In this document: one piece after another, positions 38,138 to 47,144 of the stretch
Layout: each line of letters opens with the position of its first letter
How positions within the stretch are numbered: the first letter of the stretch is position 1
NCBI RefSeq assembly: GCF_014211915.1
Contig: NZ_CP060040.1
Coordinates: 930,001-994,000, forward strand
Reading direction: 5' to 3'
DNA: 64,000 nt
Source: Burkholderia cenocepacia
GTDB lineage: Bacteria > Pseudomonadota > Gammaproteobacteria > Burkholderiales > Burkholderiaceae
Translations under genes and position numbers: made by a program
Notes under the pieces: model-generated
The model's database searches: none
Told to the model about the DNA's origin: nothing
What the model saw: only the letters and a program-made list of their open reading frames with translations

Positions 38138-39334
38138 ATGACCTCATCCGCCTCGTCCGACACCGCGCTGCGCCCGCTGCCGATCGATACGCTCGTCGTG
38201 CCGGCCGCGCTCGACGGACGCACGGGCACCAATCGCTCGGGCAGTGCGCATCCGCAGATCGCCGCGACCAACGACCTCGACGCCGTGCGCGCGTGGCTCG
38301 CGCGCTTCGTCGATACGCCGACCACGTTCCAGAACTACCGCAAGGAAGCCGAGCGCCTGTTGCTGTGGGCCGTGATCGCGTGCGGCAAGCCGCTGTCGTC
38401 GCTCACGCACGAGGATCTCGTCGTCTACCGGCAATTCCTGCTCGCGCCCGCGCCGGCCGAGCTGTGGTGCGCGAACGGCGGCCGCAAGCATCCGCGCGAC
38501 GATCCGCGCTGGCGGCCGTTCTACGGGCCGCTGTCGGCCGCCAGCCAGCGGCAGGCGCTGGTGATCCTGAACGTGATGTTCTCGTGGCTCGTGCAGGCCG
38601 GCTATCTCGCCGGCAACCCGCTCGCGTTGTCGCGACAACGGCAGCGCCGGCCCGCGCCGCGCGTCACGCGCCATCTCGGGCAGCCGCTGTGGCAATCGGT
38701 GAAGGACGCGATCGCCGCGATGCCGCGCGACGATGCGCGCGCGTGCTTCCATGCTGATCGCGCGCGCTGGCTCTTCACGCTGCTGTATCTCGGCGGGTTG
38801 CGCATCACCGAAGCGGCCGATACGACGATGGGGCAATTCTTCTGCCGGCGCGATGCGAACGGGCACGAACGCTGGTGGCTCGACGTGACGGGCAAAGGCG
38901 GCCGGCAGCGGCTCGTGCCGGCCACCGACGAGATGATGGCCGAGCTGGCGCGCTATCGGCGCACGCACGGCCTGCCCGCGCTACCGCTCGACGGCGAGCC
39001 GACGCCGCTCGTGCTGCCGTTCGGTCAGGCGCGCAAGCCGCTCACGCGCGCGGCGCTGCACCGCATCGTGAAGCAGGTGTTCCGGCACGCGGCCGGCCGG
39101 CTGCGCGCGAACGGCAAAACCGGCGAGCAGGCGGCGCGCGTGCTCGAACAGGCGTCCGCGCACTGGCTGCGCCACAGCGCGGGCTCGCACATGGCCGACG
39201 GCCGCGTCGACCTGCGGCTCGTGCGCGACAACCTCGGCCATGTATCGCTCACGACGACGAGTCAGTATCTTCATGCGGACGACGACTGGCGCCATCGCGA
39301 GACGGAAGAGAAGCACCGGATCGGGTGGGACTAG
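38138..39334 (+). CDS. tyrosine recombinase / site-specific integrase
   Basis: A 398-residue phage-integrase family recombinase with the full catalytic set visible: Arg222 (GGLRITEA), Lys253 (DVTGKGGRQR), His342 and Arg345 (HWLRHSAGS), His368 (LGHVSLT) and nucleophile Tyr377 (SQYLHA). An N-terminal SAM-like core-binding domain covers about 45-160. ATG at 38138 is used since residues upstream are not protein-like. It is not beside a tRNA, and I find no flanking direct repeats or phage genes. It may be a stable chromosomal recombinase or a relic of a lost element. Confidence 0.88.
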   Translation: MTSSASSDTALRPLPIDTLVVPAALDGRTGTNRSGSAHPQIAATNDLDAVRAWLARFVDTPTTFQNYRKEAERLLLWAVIACGKPLSSLTHEDLVVYRQFLLAPAPAELWCANGGRKHPRDDPRWRPFYGPLSAASQRQALVILNVMFSWLVQAGYLAGNPLALSRQRQRRPAPRVTRHLGQPLWQSVKDAIAAMPRDDARACFHADRARWLFTLLYLGGLRITEAADTTMGQFFCRRDANGHERWWLDVTGKGGRQRLVPATDEMMAELARYRRTHGLPALPLDGEPTPLVLPFGQARKPLTRAALHRIVKQVFRHAAGRLRANGKTGEQAARVLEQASAHWLRHSAGSHMADGRVDLRLVRDNLGHVSLTTTSQYLHADDDWRHRETEEKHRIGWD

Positions 39335-39454
39335 GCTGCGTTGCGCCGCTCAGCGTGCGAGGTAGAGGCCGCCGTTGCTGCGGCATTTAGCACGGTCGCT
39401 TGCCACCGGCAGGTTGATTTAGCCGCATAGCAGCACGTCGGTACGCTTGCCGTG

Positions 39455-39673
39455 TCAGTACACGCCAACCCAGTGCCCCGGCACCCACGCCCAGTGATTG
39501 CCGGCCCACCGATAATGCCCCTTCGCCCAGCGATAGCCGGGCGCGGGCGGTGGCGGCGCCACCTCGACGACGGGCGCCGGCTGCGGCGGCCGCACGGGCT
39601 CGACCACGCAGGCGGACATCAGCACGGCACTCGCGCTCACCAATACGGCGAGCGAAACGGATCGGATCTTCAT
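39455..39673 (-). CDS. YXWGXW-type small lipoprotein
   Basis: A 72-residue exported protein. The signal peptide ends in LMSAC (lipobox), then a Pro/Val linker, then repeats of the YXWGXWxPGHW type (GYRWAKGHYRWAGNHWAWVPGHW). AGGGAGA precedes the ATG by seven bases. Function unknown. It resembles the gene at 44452 and brackets the same ECF/DUF1800 region. Confidence 0.8.
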   Translation of the reverse strand: MKIRSVSLAVLVSASAVLMSACVVEPVRPPQPAPVVEVAPPPPAPGYRWAKGHYRWAGNHWAWVPGHWVGVY

Positions 39674-39731
39674 TGTCGATTCTCCCTGTTGTGTCATGAG
39701 TTGAGCGGGCCGAGCGCGGGCTTGCGCCGCA

Positions 39732-40889
39732 TCACGCGCCCCCATGAATCAGGCCGCTCATCGGCCGCGCCGGGCCGCTTTCCGCGAACAATGCGGACGC
39801 GGTGCGGCGCGGGTCGAGCCGCAGGCTGTCGGCGGCCGCGCCAGCGATCAGCGCGTCGAGCGATGCGGTCGGCTTCAAGTCGCGCCCTTCGTACAGATCG
39901 CCGGGGCGCAGCCCCGGCCAGTCGGCGATCACGCGCCCGCCCGCGACCGCGCCGCCCGCCAGCATCGCGACCGATGCCTGCCCGTGATCGGTGCCGCCCG
40001 TGCCGTTCACCGCGGCCGTGCGGCCGAACTCGGTCGCGACCAGCACCGTGGTCTGCTGCCACGCGGGCCCGAGGCCGTCGCGCAATGCGGCGAGCATCGT
40101 GTCGAGCGCCTTCAACTGATTCGCGAGCCGCGCGTTCTGCGCGCTATGGGTATCCCAGCCGCCCGTCTCGATCATCGCGATCCGCGGACCGTCGTCACGC
40201 GCGAGAAACGTCGCGGCGAGCTTGCCGACGCCGGCCGGGTCCTGCCGTGCATGCGCATCGCCGGCGAGACCGCGTGCTTCCATCGCGGATTGCCACAACG
40301 GGCCGAGCTGCGCGTCGGCTTCGTAGAGCGCCGACACGCGCGTGAGCAGATCGTCCGGCGCGGCGGGCAAGCCGGACGGCGCATACGACGCGGCCTGCAC
40401 CGTGCCGCGCAGCGCGAGCGGCACGGTCGGCGCGAATGCGATCGCGTTGTCGCGCGTCGCCGGCAGCAGCGCGGCGAGCCGGTTCAGCCAGCCGTCCTTC
40501 ACCTGGTACGGCGCACGGCCGCCCGTTTCGAGCACGTTCTGGCCGTCGAAATGCGAGCGGTCGCGATACGGCGACGCGATCGCATGGACGAACAGCGCCT
40601 GACCGTCGCGGTACAGCTGCGCGGTCTGTGCGAGCGACGGATGCAGCGCGAACGTACCGTCGAGCCGCGTTGCCGCCGCCGTGTCGATCGCGAGCGGGCC
40701 GCGCAGCGACGCATACGCGGGCTCCGCATACGGGACGACGATGTTCAGGCCGTCGGCCGCGCCGCGCTGGATCACGAACACGAAGCGACGGTCGGTCTCG
40801 ACGTTCGCGAATACGATCCGCGGCGCGACGAGAATCGCGCCCGCGCCGGCGGCGACGACGCTGAGGAATTGTCGGCGGGACAGTGCCAT
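39732..40889 (-). CDS. DUF1501 protein, Tat-exported
   Basis: A 385-residue protein of the DUF1501 family (sulfatase-like, alkaline-phosphatase fold). The N-terminus is a Tat signal, SRRQFLSVVAAGAGAIL. The family motifs FVFVIQRGAADGLNIVVP, SPYRDRSHFDGQNVLETG and MIETGGWDTHSAQ are present, with the late TDHGQASVAMLAGG. ATG at 40889 has GGAG seven bases upstream; an ATG at 40895 overlaps the DUF1800 stop as ATGA but its ribosome site abuts it. It is coupled to the DUF1800 gene, its usual partner. Function unknown; probably periplasmic. Confidence 0.88.
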   Translation of the reverse strand: MALSRRQFLSVVAAGAGAILVAPRIVFANVETDRRFVFVIQRGAADGLNIVVPYAEPAYASLRGPLAIDTAAATRLDGTFALHPSLAQTAQLYRDGQALFVHAIASPYRDRSHFDGQNVLETGGRAPYQVKDGWLNRLAALLPATRDNAIAFAPTVPLALRGTVQAASYAPSGLPAAPDDLLTRVSALYEADAQLGPLWQSAMEARGLAGDAHARQDPAGVGKLAATFLARDDGPRIAMIETGGWDTHSAQNARLANQLKALDTMLAALRDGLGPAWQQTTVLVATEFGRTAAVNGTGGTDHGQASVAMLAGGAVAGGRVIADWPGLRPGDLYEGRDLKPTASLDALIAGAAADSLRLDPRRTASALFAESGPARPMSGLIHGGA

Positions 40890-40891
40890 GA

Positions 40892-42286
40892 TCATCTCCG
40901 TTGGAAATCGGGCGAGACAAGCAGCAGCGCGAGCGACGTCGTCGCGCTTTCGGCGCGCGCGAGCGCGGTCGCGGTCGGCGCGCTCAGCGAACCGGCGAGC
41001 AGCGTGTTGCCGAGCGTGCGCGGGTCGAGCCGGTCGCCCGTGCGCGCGGCCAGACGCTGCGCAATCTCGACGCGGCGCACGAGCGCGTCGGGCGCCGCCC
41101 AGCTCGCGGCGACGTCGTCGTAGCCGGCCGGCGAGCCCGGCCGCCACACCGGCTGGCCGAGCTGCGCGAGCAGCGGCGCGGCCTTGAGATCACCGGTGTC
41201 GCGCCAGCCGAGCCCGCGCAGCGACGATACGGCCCACTCCCACGGTGTCTTGAACTTGCGGTCGACCGGCGACCACGCGTCCGGCGCGTCGACGAGCGCG
41301 CGATAGACGGTCGGCAGATCGTCACCGCTCGTGTCGAATGCGCGCGCGAGCCGGTCGGTCAGCGCGGGCGGCGGGTTGTCGGCGACGAAATGACGGGCGA
41401 GCTGAAACGCGACGTGCCGGCCCGTCGCCTCCGATCGCGCGAGGTCGTGCAGGATCGCGCGCGCCTGCGCTTCGCCCGGTTGATCGTACGTGCGGCCCAT
41501 TACCGTGCGCGTGCCGGGTTCGTGCAGGTTCGGGCGAAACACGAATGCGCCGGGCGCCGCATCGCCCGGTTGCGGCCCGCGCCCGCCGGCGATGCTCCAG
41601 CCGGTCAATGCGCGCGCGAATTCCGTCACGTCGGCTTGCGTGTAGCCGGTGCGCACGCCGAGCGTATGCAGTTCCATGATTTCGCGCGCGAGGTTCTCGT
41701 TGAGCCCGCGCTTCGCCGCCGGATTGCGTGCCTGCGCACGCAGCGCGGCCGGACTGTCGGGGCCGACCGAACGCGCCTGGTCGAGGAACACCTGCATCGC
41801 GGGATGCTGCTCGACAGCGACGAGCATGTCCTCGAAACGGCCGAGCACGTGCGGGCGGATCGCGTCGCGTTCGAATACGCCCGCGTACGCAGCCACCTGC
41901 CCCTTGTCGACCGATACCGCGAAATGGTTCGCCCAGAAATGCACGAGACGTTCGACGAACGGCGCGGGCGTGGTCAGTGCGCTGTTCATGCGCGCGGCGA
42001 CGGCGCTGCGATACGCGTCGTAGCCGTCGCGGCGGATCGATTGCTCGGTCGCGCGCTTCGCGGCGGGGTCGTCGCTCTTCATCGCGTTGCGTGCATCGGC
42101 AAAGCGCGTGGCGAGCGTGATTGCGTCCGGTTCGCCGGCCCATGCGGCGGGTCGTGCGTCGTAGCGGTCGAATTGCGCGACGAGTGCCGCTTTCGGGTCG
42201 GCGGGCGGCGCTTCGTCGGCGCGTGCGCCGAGACCGAAGCGGTTCAGCGCGATCGCGGCCGGCGTGGAGTCGTTCGGGTGGTCCAT
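40892..42286 (-). CDS. DUF1800 protein
   Basis: A 464-residue protein of the DUF1800 family. It opens with ALNRFGLGARADE, the family's N-terminal motif, and contains RLVHFWANHFAVS, the conserved GLNENLAREIMELHTLGV and YTQADVTEFARALTGW segments. No classical signal peptide is visible, though the partner DUF1501 protein carries a Tat signal and could piggyback it. The stop overlaps the DUF1501 start region. The pair is widespread in bacteria with no assigned role. Confidence 0.88.
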   Translation of the reverse strand: MDHPNDSTPAAIALNRFGLGARADEAPPADPKAALVAQFDRYDARPAAWAGEPDAITLATRFADARNAMKSDDPAAKRATEQSIRRDGYDAYRSAVAARMNSALTTPAPFVERLVHFWANHFAVSVDKGQVAAYAGVFERDAIRPHVLGRFEDMLVAVEQHPAMQVFLDQARSVGPDSPAALRAQARNPAAKRGLNENLAREIMELHTLGVRTGYTQADVTEFARALTGWSIAGGRGPQPGDAAPGAFVFRPNLHEPGTRTVMGRTYDQPGEAQARAILHDLARSEATGRHVAFQLARHFVADNPPPALTDRLARAFDTSGDDLPTVYRALVDAPDAWSPVDRKFKTPWEWAVSSLRGLGWRDTGDLKAAPLLAQLGQPVWRPGSPAGYDDVAASWAAPDALVRRVEIAQRLAARTGDRLDPRTLGNTLLAGSLSAPTATALARAESATTSLALLLVSPDFQRR

Positions 42287-42514
42287 GACGGGCTCTCTTG
42301 CGGTGCGTACTCACGTTCAACGCAAGCACACCGGGAAATCCGTCGCGGGAAGGGCAAATATTCTTTTTGATCGAGGGAACGCCGGCCGGAAGATTCTCGC
42401 TGCGCGGCGGCAGGCATCGTCAATGGAGAACGACCGCGCGATTCGCCGGACCCGGCACACGCATGACGCGCGAGCGACATGCGGATCGCATGCCGCCCGC
42501 GTGGTTTAGCCGGT

Positions 42515-43018
42515 TTACTCGCTCGCCGATGCGTCCGGCTTCTTCTGCAGCTTTGGCGGCAGACGCCAGTTGCCGCTGCGCTGCAACCCGTCGACGAACT
42601 TCGCGCGCTCGTCGGGTGTCAGCGTCGCCGCGAAATCGACGACGCTGCGCTCGACCTGTGCCCGCATCGCGGTGTCGGCCGCGCGCGTGCGGTCGAGCGC
42701 CGCATCGATCGCCGCGCGATCGAGTTGCGGCGCGGCGAGCAGGTCGAGCACGGTGAGCCGGCCGTCGCGCCCTTCCCGCGCGAAATCGCGGCCGCTCTTG
42801 CGCGCCGCCTTCAGCGCGGCGGCGAACTCGCGCTGCCGCGCATCGGGCAATTCGTCGGCGGCGAAACGCAACGCGGTGCGCGATGCGGGCGTGCCCGCCG
42901 CATGCAGGTCGCGGTGAGTCGAGAACCACTGATACGCGCCGCCGCCGATCGCGCCGAGCATGAACACATTCAACACGACCGAGCCGACGAGAATGAATTT
43001 CCAGCTGCGTTCGCTCAT
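42515..43018 (-). CDS. CnrX/Spy-like periplasmic sensor protein
   Basis: A 167-residue protein with one N-terminal helix (about 8-28) and a periplasmic, all-alpha domain that matches the heavy-metal-sensor/Spy/CpxP group (RFAADELPDARQREFAAALKA, then LTPDERAKFVDGLQR). The His-rich metal motif of CnrX is not evident, so the signal may be envelope stress or something other than metal. Its ATG overlaps the preceding anti-sigma stop as ATGA, so it is the third member of the ECF unit. Confidence 0.78.
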   Translation of the reverse strand: MSERSWKFILVGSVVLNVFMLGAIGGGAYQWFSTHRDLHAAGTPASRTALRFAADELPDARQREFAAALKAARKSGRDFAREGRDGRLTVLDLLAAPQLDRAAIDAALDRTRAADTAMRAQVERSVVDFAATLTPDERAKFVDGLQRSGNWRLPPKLQKKPDASASE

Positions 43019-43434
43019 TCGTCGGCTCCGTCGATGCTCGGGCCGCCGAAGGTCGTCGTCAGGTAGCCCGGTTCGTGTTGCGCGATCGGCGCGCTGCCGA
43101 GCATCAGCATCGACACGGCGACCGCACCGGCAAGCGCGCCGGCCAGCCCGATGCCCGCGAACGCGGCGCCCGACCACCACACTCTCCCACGGCTTCGCGC
43201 GCGTTGCGGCGCGGGCGCCGTGGCGACGATACGTTCAACCAGCGCCGGCGCGGGCGGCGCGACCGTGTCCTGCATCAGCCACGCATCGAGTTCGGCCGCC
43301 TCGTCGAGTGCTTCCAATGCGTCGCGCGGATGTGCTTGCGCCCACGCTTCGGCCGCCGCGCGCTCGGCTTGCGGCCAGCGCCGCGCGTCCGAGCCGTACG
43401 CGGCGACGATGGTACGGAATCGTTCGGGTGTCAT
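43015..43434 (-). CDS. single-pass membrane anti-sigma factor candidate
   Basis: A 139-residue protein with a cytoplasmic N-terminal half (ERFRTIVAAYGSDARRWPQAERAAAEAW), one TM helix at about 88-112 and a short periplasmic tail. It has no zinc-binding HxxxCxxC. Position, between an ECF sigma gene and a periplasmic sensor gene with ATGA overlaps at both ends, is the main evidence that it holds the sigma factor inactive. Confidence 0.72.
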   Translation of the reverse strand: MTPERFRTIVAAYGSDARRWPQAERAAAEAWAQAHPRDALEALDEAAELDAWLMQDTVAPPAPALVERIVATAPAPQRARSRGRVWWSGAAFAGIGLAGALAGAVAVSMLMLGSAPIAQHEPGYLTTTFGGPSIDGADE

Positions 43435-44225
43435 CGCTTGTCCTCGCTAGGTGGATCGCTGGCCAGTTGCGCGCGCAGGTTGCGCCGCGCACGGGCGAGC
43501 AGGCTTTCCAGCGCATCGACGGTGATGCCCATCAGGTTGGCCGCTTCCACGTTCGACATTTCCTGATAGTACTGGAGCACCAGCGCTTCCCGCTGCCGCG
43601 GCGGCAACGCGGCCAGCGCCTGCCGCACGCGTGCGTCGCGCGAACGCAGTTCCGCATGCGCGGCCGGCTCCGGCTGTGTATCCGGCACGTCGGGCAGCGT
43701 GTCGACGGGCTCCTCGCGCCGGCCGCGCAACCGGTCGTAGCACAGGTTCAGCACGACGCGATGCAGCCACGTGTCGAAGCGGGCTTCGCCTTCGCGCCAG
43801 CGCGGCGCCTGGTTCCAGATTCGCAAGAACGTCTCCTGCGCGACGTCCTCGGCTTCGTTCCGGTCGCCGAGCATGCGCGTCGCCAATGCGAGCAGCCGCG
43901 GCAGCTTGCGCGCGACGAGCACGCGTACCGCCGACGCATCGCGCGCGCCGACGCGCGCGACGAGTTCCGCGTCCGGATCGCGGTCGCCGCGATCGTTCAA
44001 CGCCGCCTGCTCCGTCGCGCGGCGCGCGGGCGCCGCCCTGTCACGGCAGGTATCCCCACCGCCCGGCTGAAGCTCATCGTCGTGCTCTCCTTGCATGCGT
44101 CGGGCCATCGCCGAATGGCGCCATGCCGGCGGTTCCGACGGTTCGGCATCGCCGCGCGCGTCGCTCCCGGCATCGCACACGGTGTCGGCCGTGTCGGTTT
44201 CATCGACATCCGGTTCGCGCCGCAT
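43431..44225 (-). CDS. ECF-type RNA polymerase sigma factor
   Basis: A 264-residue group-4 sigma factor. Region 2 is RVLVARKLPRLLALATRMLGDRNEAEDVAQETFLRIW; region 4 has ALAALPPRQREALVLQYYQEMSNVEAANLMGITVDALESLLARARRNLR cut here by function, with the HTH in the middle. The N-terminal ~80 residues are acidic and not family-conserved. ATG 44225 follows AGGG at a good distance; ATGs at 44108 and 44096 would trim this leader. Its stop overlaps the anti-sigma start. It should direct RNA polymerase to envelope-stress or metal-response genes, possibly including the DUF1800/DUF1501 pair below. Confidence 0.9.
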   Translation of the reverse strand: MRREPDVDETDTADTVCDAGSDARGDAEPSEPPAWRHSAMARRMQGEHDDELQPGGGDTCRDRAAPARRATEQAALNDRGDRDPDAELVARVGARDASAVRVLVARKLPRLLALATRMLGDRNEAEDVAQETFLRIWNQAPRWREGEARFDTWLHRVVLNLCYDRLRGRREEPVDTLPDVPDTQPEPAAHAELRSRDARVRQALAALPPRQREALVLQYYQEMSNVEAANLMGITVDALESLLARARRNLRAQLASDPPSEDKR

Positions 44226-44267
44226 GTCGACCCTGTCTGCCGGCCGCGCGACCGTCGGCCGGCGCGC

Positions 44268-44381
44268 TCAATATACGACGACCGGCGCGGGCCGGTAATA
44301 CACCGGACGGGCCGGCACCACGACGCAGCCGGCCAGCACGATGGCTGCGGCCGCCAGTATCACGATGGTTCGAAAGGGCAT
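44268..44381 (-). CDS. 37-residue lipoprotein
   Basis: A very short frame with a textbook lipoprotein signal (MPFRTIVILAAAAIVLAGC, Cys19), followed by VVVPARPVYYRPAPVVVY and a stop. The mature part is only 19 residues, rich in Pro, Val and Tyr. It lies 42 bases before the sigma-factor gene in the same direction. The start site has no strong ribosome site. Similar tiny Pro/Tyr lipoproteins accompany YXWGXW proteins. Confidence 0.6.
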   Translation of the reverse strand: MPFRTIVILAAAAIVLAGCVVVPARPVYYRPAPVVVY

Positions 44382-44451
44382 CGCTTCGACTCATGATGTT
44401 GCATGAAAAGTCCGCTGCGCCGGCCTCGCGTGCCGCGCGGCGGCGTGCACG

Positions 44452-44751
44452 TCAGGCCCAGTGGCCCGGTACCCAGCGCCAGGCCGGGCCGCGCGCGTCC
44501 CAATGCCCGGGCACCCAGTGGTAACCGACGCGCACGACCTGCCAGTGGCCCGGAATCCATACGTAGCGACCCTGCCGCCAGTGCCAGTGCCCCTGATCCC
44601 ATACGTAACCCGCACGGGCCGCCGGCATCACTTCGACACGCGGCGGCGGCGGTGCATAAGGCGCGACGATCACGGCTTGCGCGAATACGGCGGACGTCGC
44701 GAGCGCAGCCATGCCTGCGGCGGCCCATCGCAATGGAACAGAAAGTTTCAT
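44452..44751 (-). CDS. YXWGXW repeat-containing periplasmic protein
   Basis: A 99-residue exported protein with a signal peptide (ending VFAQA) and three to four Tyr/Trp repeats of the form YVWDQGHWHW, YVWIPGHW, YHWVPGHW and WRWVPGHW. GGAG precedes the ATG at 44751. It is the first gene of the run leading to the ECF unit. Role unknown; the family is common in beta-proteobacteria. Confidence 0.83.
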   Translation of the reverse strand: MKLSVPLRWAAAGMAALATSAVFAQAVIVAPYAPPPPRVEVMPAARAGYVWDQGHWHWRQGRYVWIPGHWQVVRVGYHWVPGHWDARGPAWRWVPGHWA

Positions 44752-45070
44752 GAAAGACTCCGAAATAACGGGCATCGACCGGTGGCGGTCGTTCATGCAT
44801 TAAACGGAGCAGGCGGAAGAAATCCGTCGCGATATCGGCGAATAAATTTCGGGGGCCGCCGCGGCGTCGATGTCGACTGGCGGCGCGCGCCGCGCGATCG
44901 TACGTATCGGCCGCCACGCATGCGGGGTTGCGGTACTGTCACAACGCGGCAAAACTGCCCTTCGACAATGCAGGCGACCGGGACCCCGCTCGTTTCCGGC
45001 CCACGCCCCGGCCGTGCTTGCGCATGGCCGCGCGGTTCCCCTCGCGCCCCATCAAACGAATACACCGACC
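44752..45070. other. divergent promoter region
   Basis: About 320 bases between the YXWGXW gene and the purple acid phosphatase. A Pho-box-like half site CTGTCAC at 44936-44942 is followed 21 bases later by GACAAT, but the second repeat between them is poor. Nothing else stands out. Confidence 0.35.
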
Positions 45071-46756
45071 ATGTCGAACCAGGACACTTTCCCTGACCAG
45101 CCGAACGAGCCGGCCGCCTCCGTGTCGCGTCGCGGCTTCCTGAAACTCGCCGGCATCTCCAGCCTCGCCACCGCTGCCGGCGGGCTTGCGGCCGCCCGCG
45201 CCGCCGCGTCGAATCCGGACGGCACGCCCGAGCAGGTTCACCTGACGTGGAGCAACGACCCGACGTCGGAAGTCGTGATCTCTTGGGCGTCGCTCGCCCC
45301 CGCCGTCAATCCGCGCGCGCGCATCGTCGCCGACGGCGAGCCGGGGCGCACCGTGCACGGCGTCCAGCGCCTGTACACGGACGGCCTGAACGGCGAGACC
45401 GTATTCGCGTACCACGCGCGCGTGCACGGACTGAAGCCGGATACGCGCTACCGCTACGAGATCACGGCCGACAACGACAGCAACGCCGCGCAGCCGTTCT
45501 CCGCGAATTTCTCGACTGCGCCGCGCGGCCGGGCGCCGTTCCGTTTCACGAGCTACGGCGATCTCGCGACGCCGAACGGCGCGTGGGTGCTGTCGTCGCC
45601 GCAGAGCCGCTTCGCGGTGCAGGCCGTCGAACAGTTCCAGCCGCTGTTTCACCTGCTGAACGGCGACCTCTGCTATGCGAACCTGAACCCGGCGCACCAG
45701 CCCGAGGTGTGGCGCGATTTCGGCAACAACAACCAGACGTCGGCTGCGAACCGCCCGTGGATGCCGTGCCCCGGCAATCACGAGATCGAATTCAACAACG
45801 GTCCGCAGGGGCTCGACTCGTACCTCGCACGCTATACGCTGCCCGAGAACGGCACGCATTTCCCGGGCCGCTGGTACAGCTTCCGCGTGAGCTCGGTGCT
45901 GTTCGTGTCGCTCGACGCCGACGACGTCGTGTACCAGGATGCCGCCGCGTTCGTCGGCGGCCCGGCGCCGCTCGTGCCGGCCGCGAGCACCGGCCGCCCG
46001 CCGATCGAGCCCGGCACGTCGTTCTACGTGCGCGGCTACAGCAACGGCGAGCAGACGCGCTGGCTCGAACGCACGCTGCGTCACGCCGCGCACGACGACG
46101 ACATCGACTGGATCGTCGTGCAGATGCATCAGGACGCGCTCAGTTCGTCGAAAACGGGCAACGGCTCCGACAAGGGCATTCGCGAAGCGTGGCTGCCGCT
46201 GTTCGACCGTTACGGCGTCGACCTCGTGCTGTGCGGCCACGATCACGACTACGAGCGCAGCTACCCGGTGCGCGGCTGCAATCACCGCGCGGGCGTCGAT
46301 GCGCAAACCGGTGAAGTGGTCGAAACGCTGCAGCCGCGCCCGGTCGGCTCGAACGACCCGGACCGCACGAAGTTCGACACGAGCCACGGCACGATCCACC
46401 TGATCCTCGGCGGCGGCGGCACCAGCGCGCCGCTCGACGTGTACGGCGAAAACCCGTCGACCGGTTTTGCGCAGGCGAAGGTATTCACGAAGCCGAACCG
46501 GCCGGTGCCGGGCACCGCGCCGAACACGTTCGTGCGTCAGCCGGCCGATGCGCTCGAGGACGCGATCTGGTCCGCGCGTCGCGATACGGGCACCGGCTAC
46601 GGGATCGCGGTGTTCGACCACGATCCGGGCAAGCCGGGCGGCCACACGACGATCACGATGCGCTACTACCACGCGCCGGGCGCCGACCAGCATCCGACCG
46701 CGCAGTACGAGCTGTTCGAGACGATCGAGTTGAGCAAGAAGCGGCGCGAGCGGTGA
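45071..46756 (+). CDS. purple acid phosphatase-like metallophosphoesterase, Tat-exported
   Basis: A 561-residue periplasmic phosphatase. Tat signal SRRGFLKLAGISSLATAAG; an N-terminal fibronectin-like domain (VHLTWSNDPTSEVVISW); then the calcineurin-type metal site: SYGDLATP, LLNGDLCY, CPGNHEIE, a late LVLCGHDHDYERSYP. These supply the Asp, Asn and His ligands of the di-iron/zinc centre and the tyrosine typical of purple acid phosphatases. It probably hydrolyses phosphomonoesters. The ATG at 45071 is the first codon in frame before the Tat signal. Confidence 0.93.
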   Translation: MSNQDTFPDQPNEPAASVSRRGFLKLAGISSLATAAGGLAAARAAASNPDGTPEQVHLTWSNDPTSEVVISWASLAPAVNPRARIVADGEPGRTVHGVQRLYTDGLNGETVFAYHARVHGLKPDTRYRYEITADNDSNAAQPFSANFSTAPRGRAPFRFTSYGDLATPNGAWVLSSPQSRFAVQAVEQFQPLFHLLNGDLCYANLNPAHQPEVWRDFGNNNQTSAANRPWMPCPGNHEIEFNNGPQGLDSYLARYTLPENGTHFPGRWYSFRVSSVLFVSLDADDVVYQDAAAFVGGPAPLVPAASTGRPPIEPGTSFYVRGYSNGEQTRWLERTLRHAAHDDDIDWIVVQMHQDALSSSKTGNGSDKGIREAWLPLFDRYGVDLVLCGHDHDYERSYPVRGCNHRAGVDAQTGEVVETLQPRPVGSNDPDRTKFDTSHGTIHLILGGGGTSAPLDVYGENPSTGFAQAKVFTKPNRPVPGTAPNTFVRQPADALEDAIWSARRDTGTGYGIAVFDHDPGKPGGHTTITMRYYHAPGADQHPTAQYELFETIELSKKRRER

Positions 46757-46760
46757 TCGA

Positions 46761-46796
46761 CGCATCGGGCGCCCGCTGCGACGAGCGCCCGATGCG
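46761..46796 (+). terminator. hairpin after the purple acid phosphatase gene
   Basis: CGCATCGGGCGC and GCGCCCGATGCG form a perfect 12-bp stem with a 12-base loop, five bases past the stop. There is no T tract. Confidence 0.6.
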
Positions 46797-46856
46797 CGGC
46801 CGTCGACGGCCGGAACGCGCGGCGCGGGTCAGACTGCCCGCGTCGCACTCCGGCCC

Positions 46857-47144
46857 ATGCAGATGAGTTTCGAATACCGCATTTACACGCCATCTTCGGC
46901 CGCCCCATTCGACGCCGTCGCCAACGTGCTGCGGCAAGCGCATCGCGACATCGACGTTGATCCCCACGAACGGCGGCTTGAAATTCTCGATGCGGCCAGC
47001 GGCTGGCCGCTGATCGATCTGTCGATCGAAGCAGCCGTTTTCCGCCTTGTCACGACGCTGGGCCCGACGCGAAACGCGATGCTCGACGCGATCGGACGCG
47101 CGCTGTCGGGAATCGACGCACCGTGGCATATCGACGACGCGTGA
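46857..47144 (+). CDS. small hypothetical protein
   Basis: A 95-residue soluble protein with balanced composition and gene-like codon use; not recognised. ATG 46857 and ATG 46863 are both possible. It lies between the phosphatase and YddG in the same direction. Confidence 0.5.
   Translation: MQMSFEYRIYTPSSAAPFDAVANVLRQAHRDIDVDPHERRLEILDAASGWPLIDLSIEAAVFRLVTTLGPTRNAMLDAIGRALSGIDAPWHIDDA

Noticed and set aside
38138..39334. Integrase marking a genomic island
   Set aside because: No tRNA, direct repeats, phage genes or change in base composition seen around it.
44936..44969. Pho box for the purple acid phosphatase
   Set aside because: Only one half site fits; the second repeat matches at three of seven positions.
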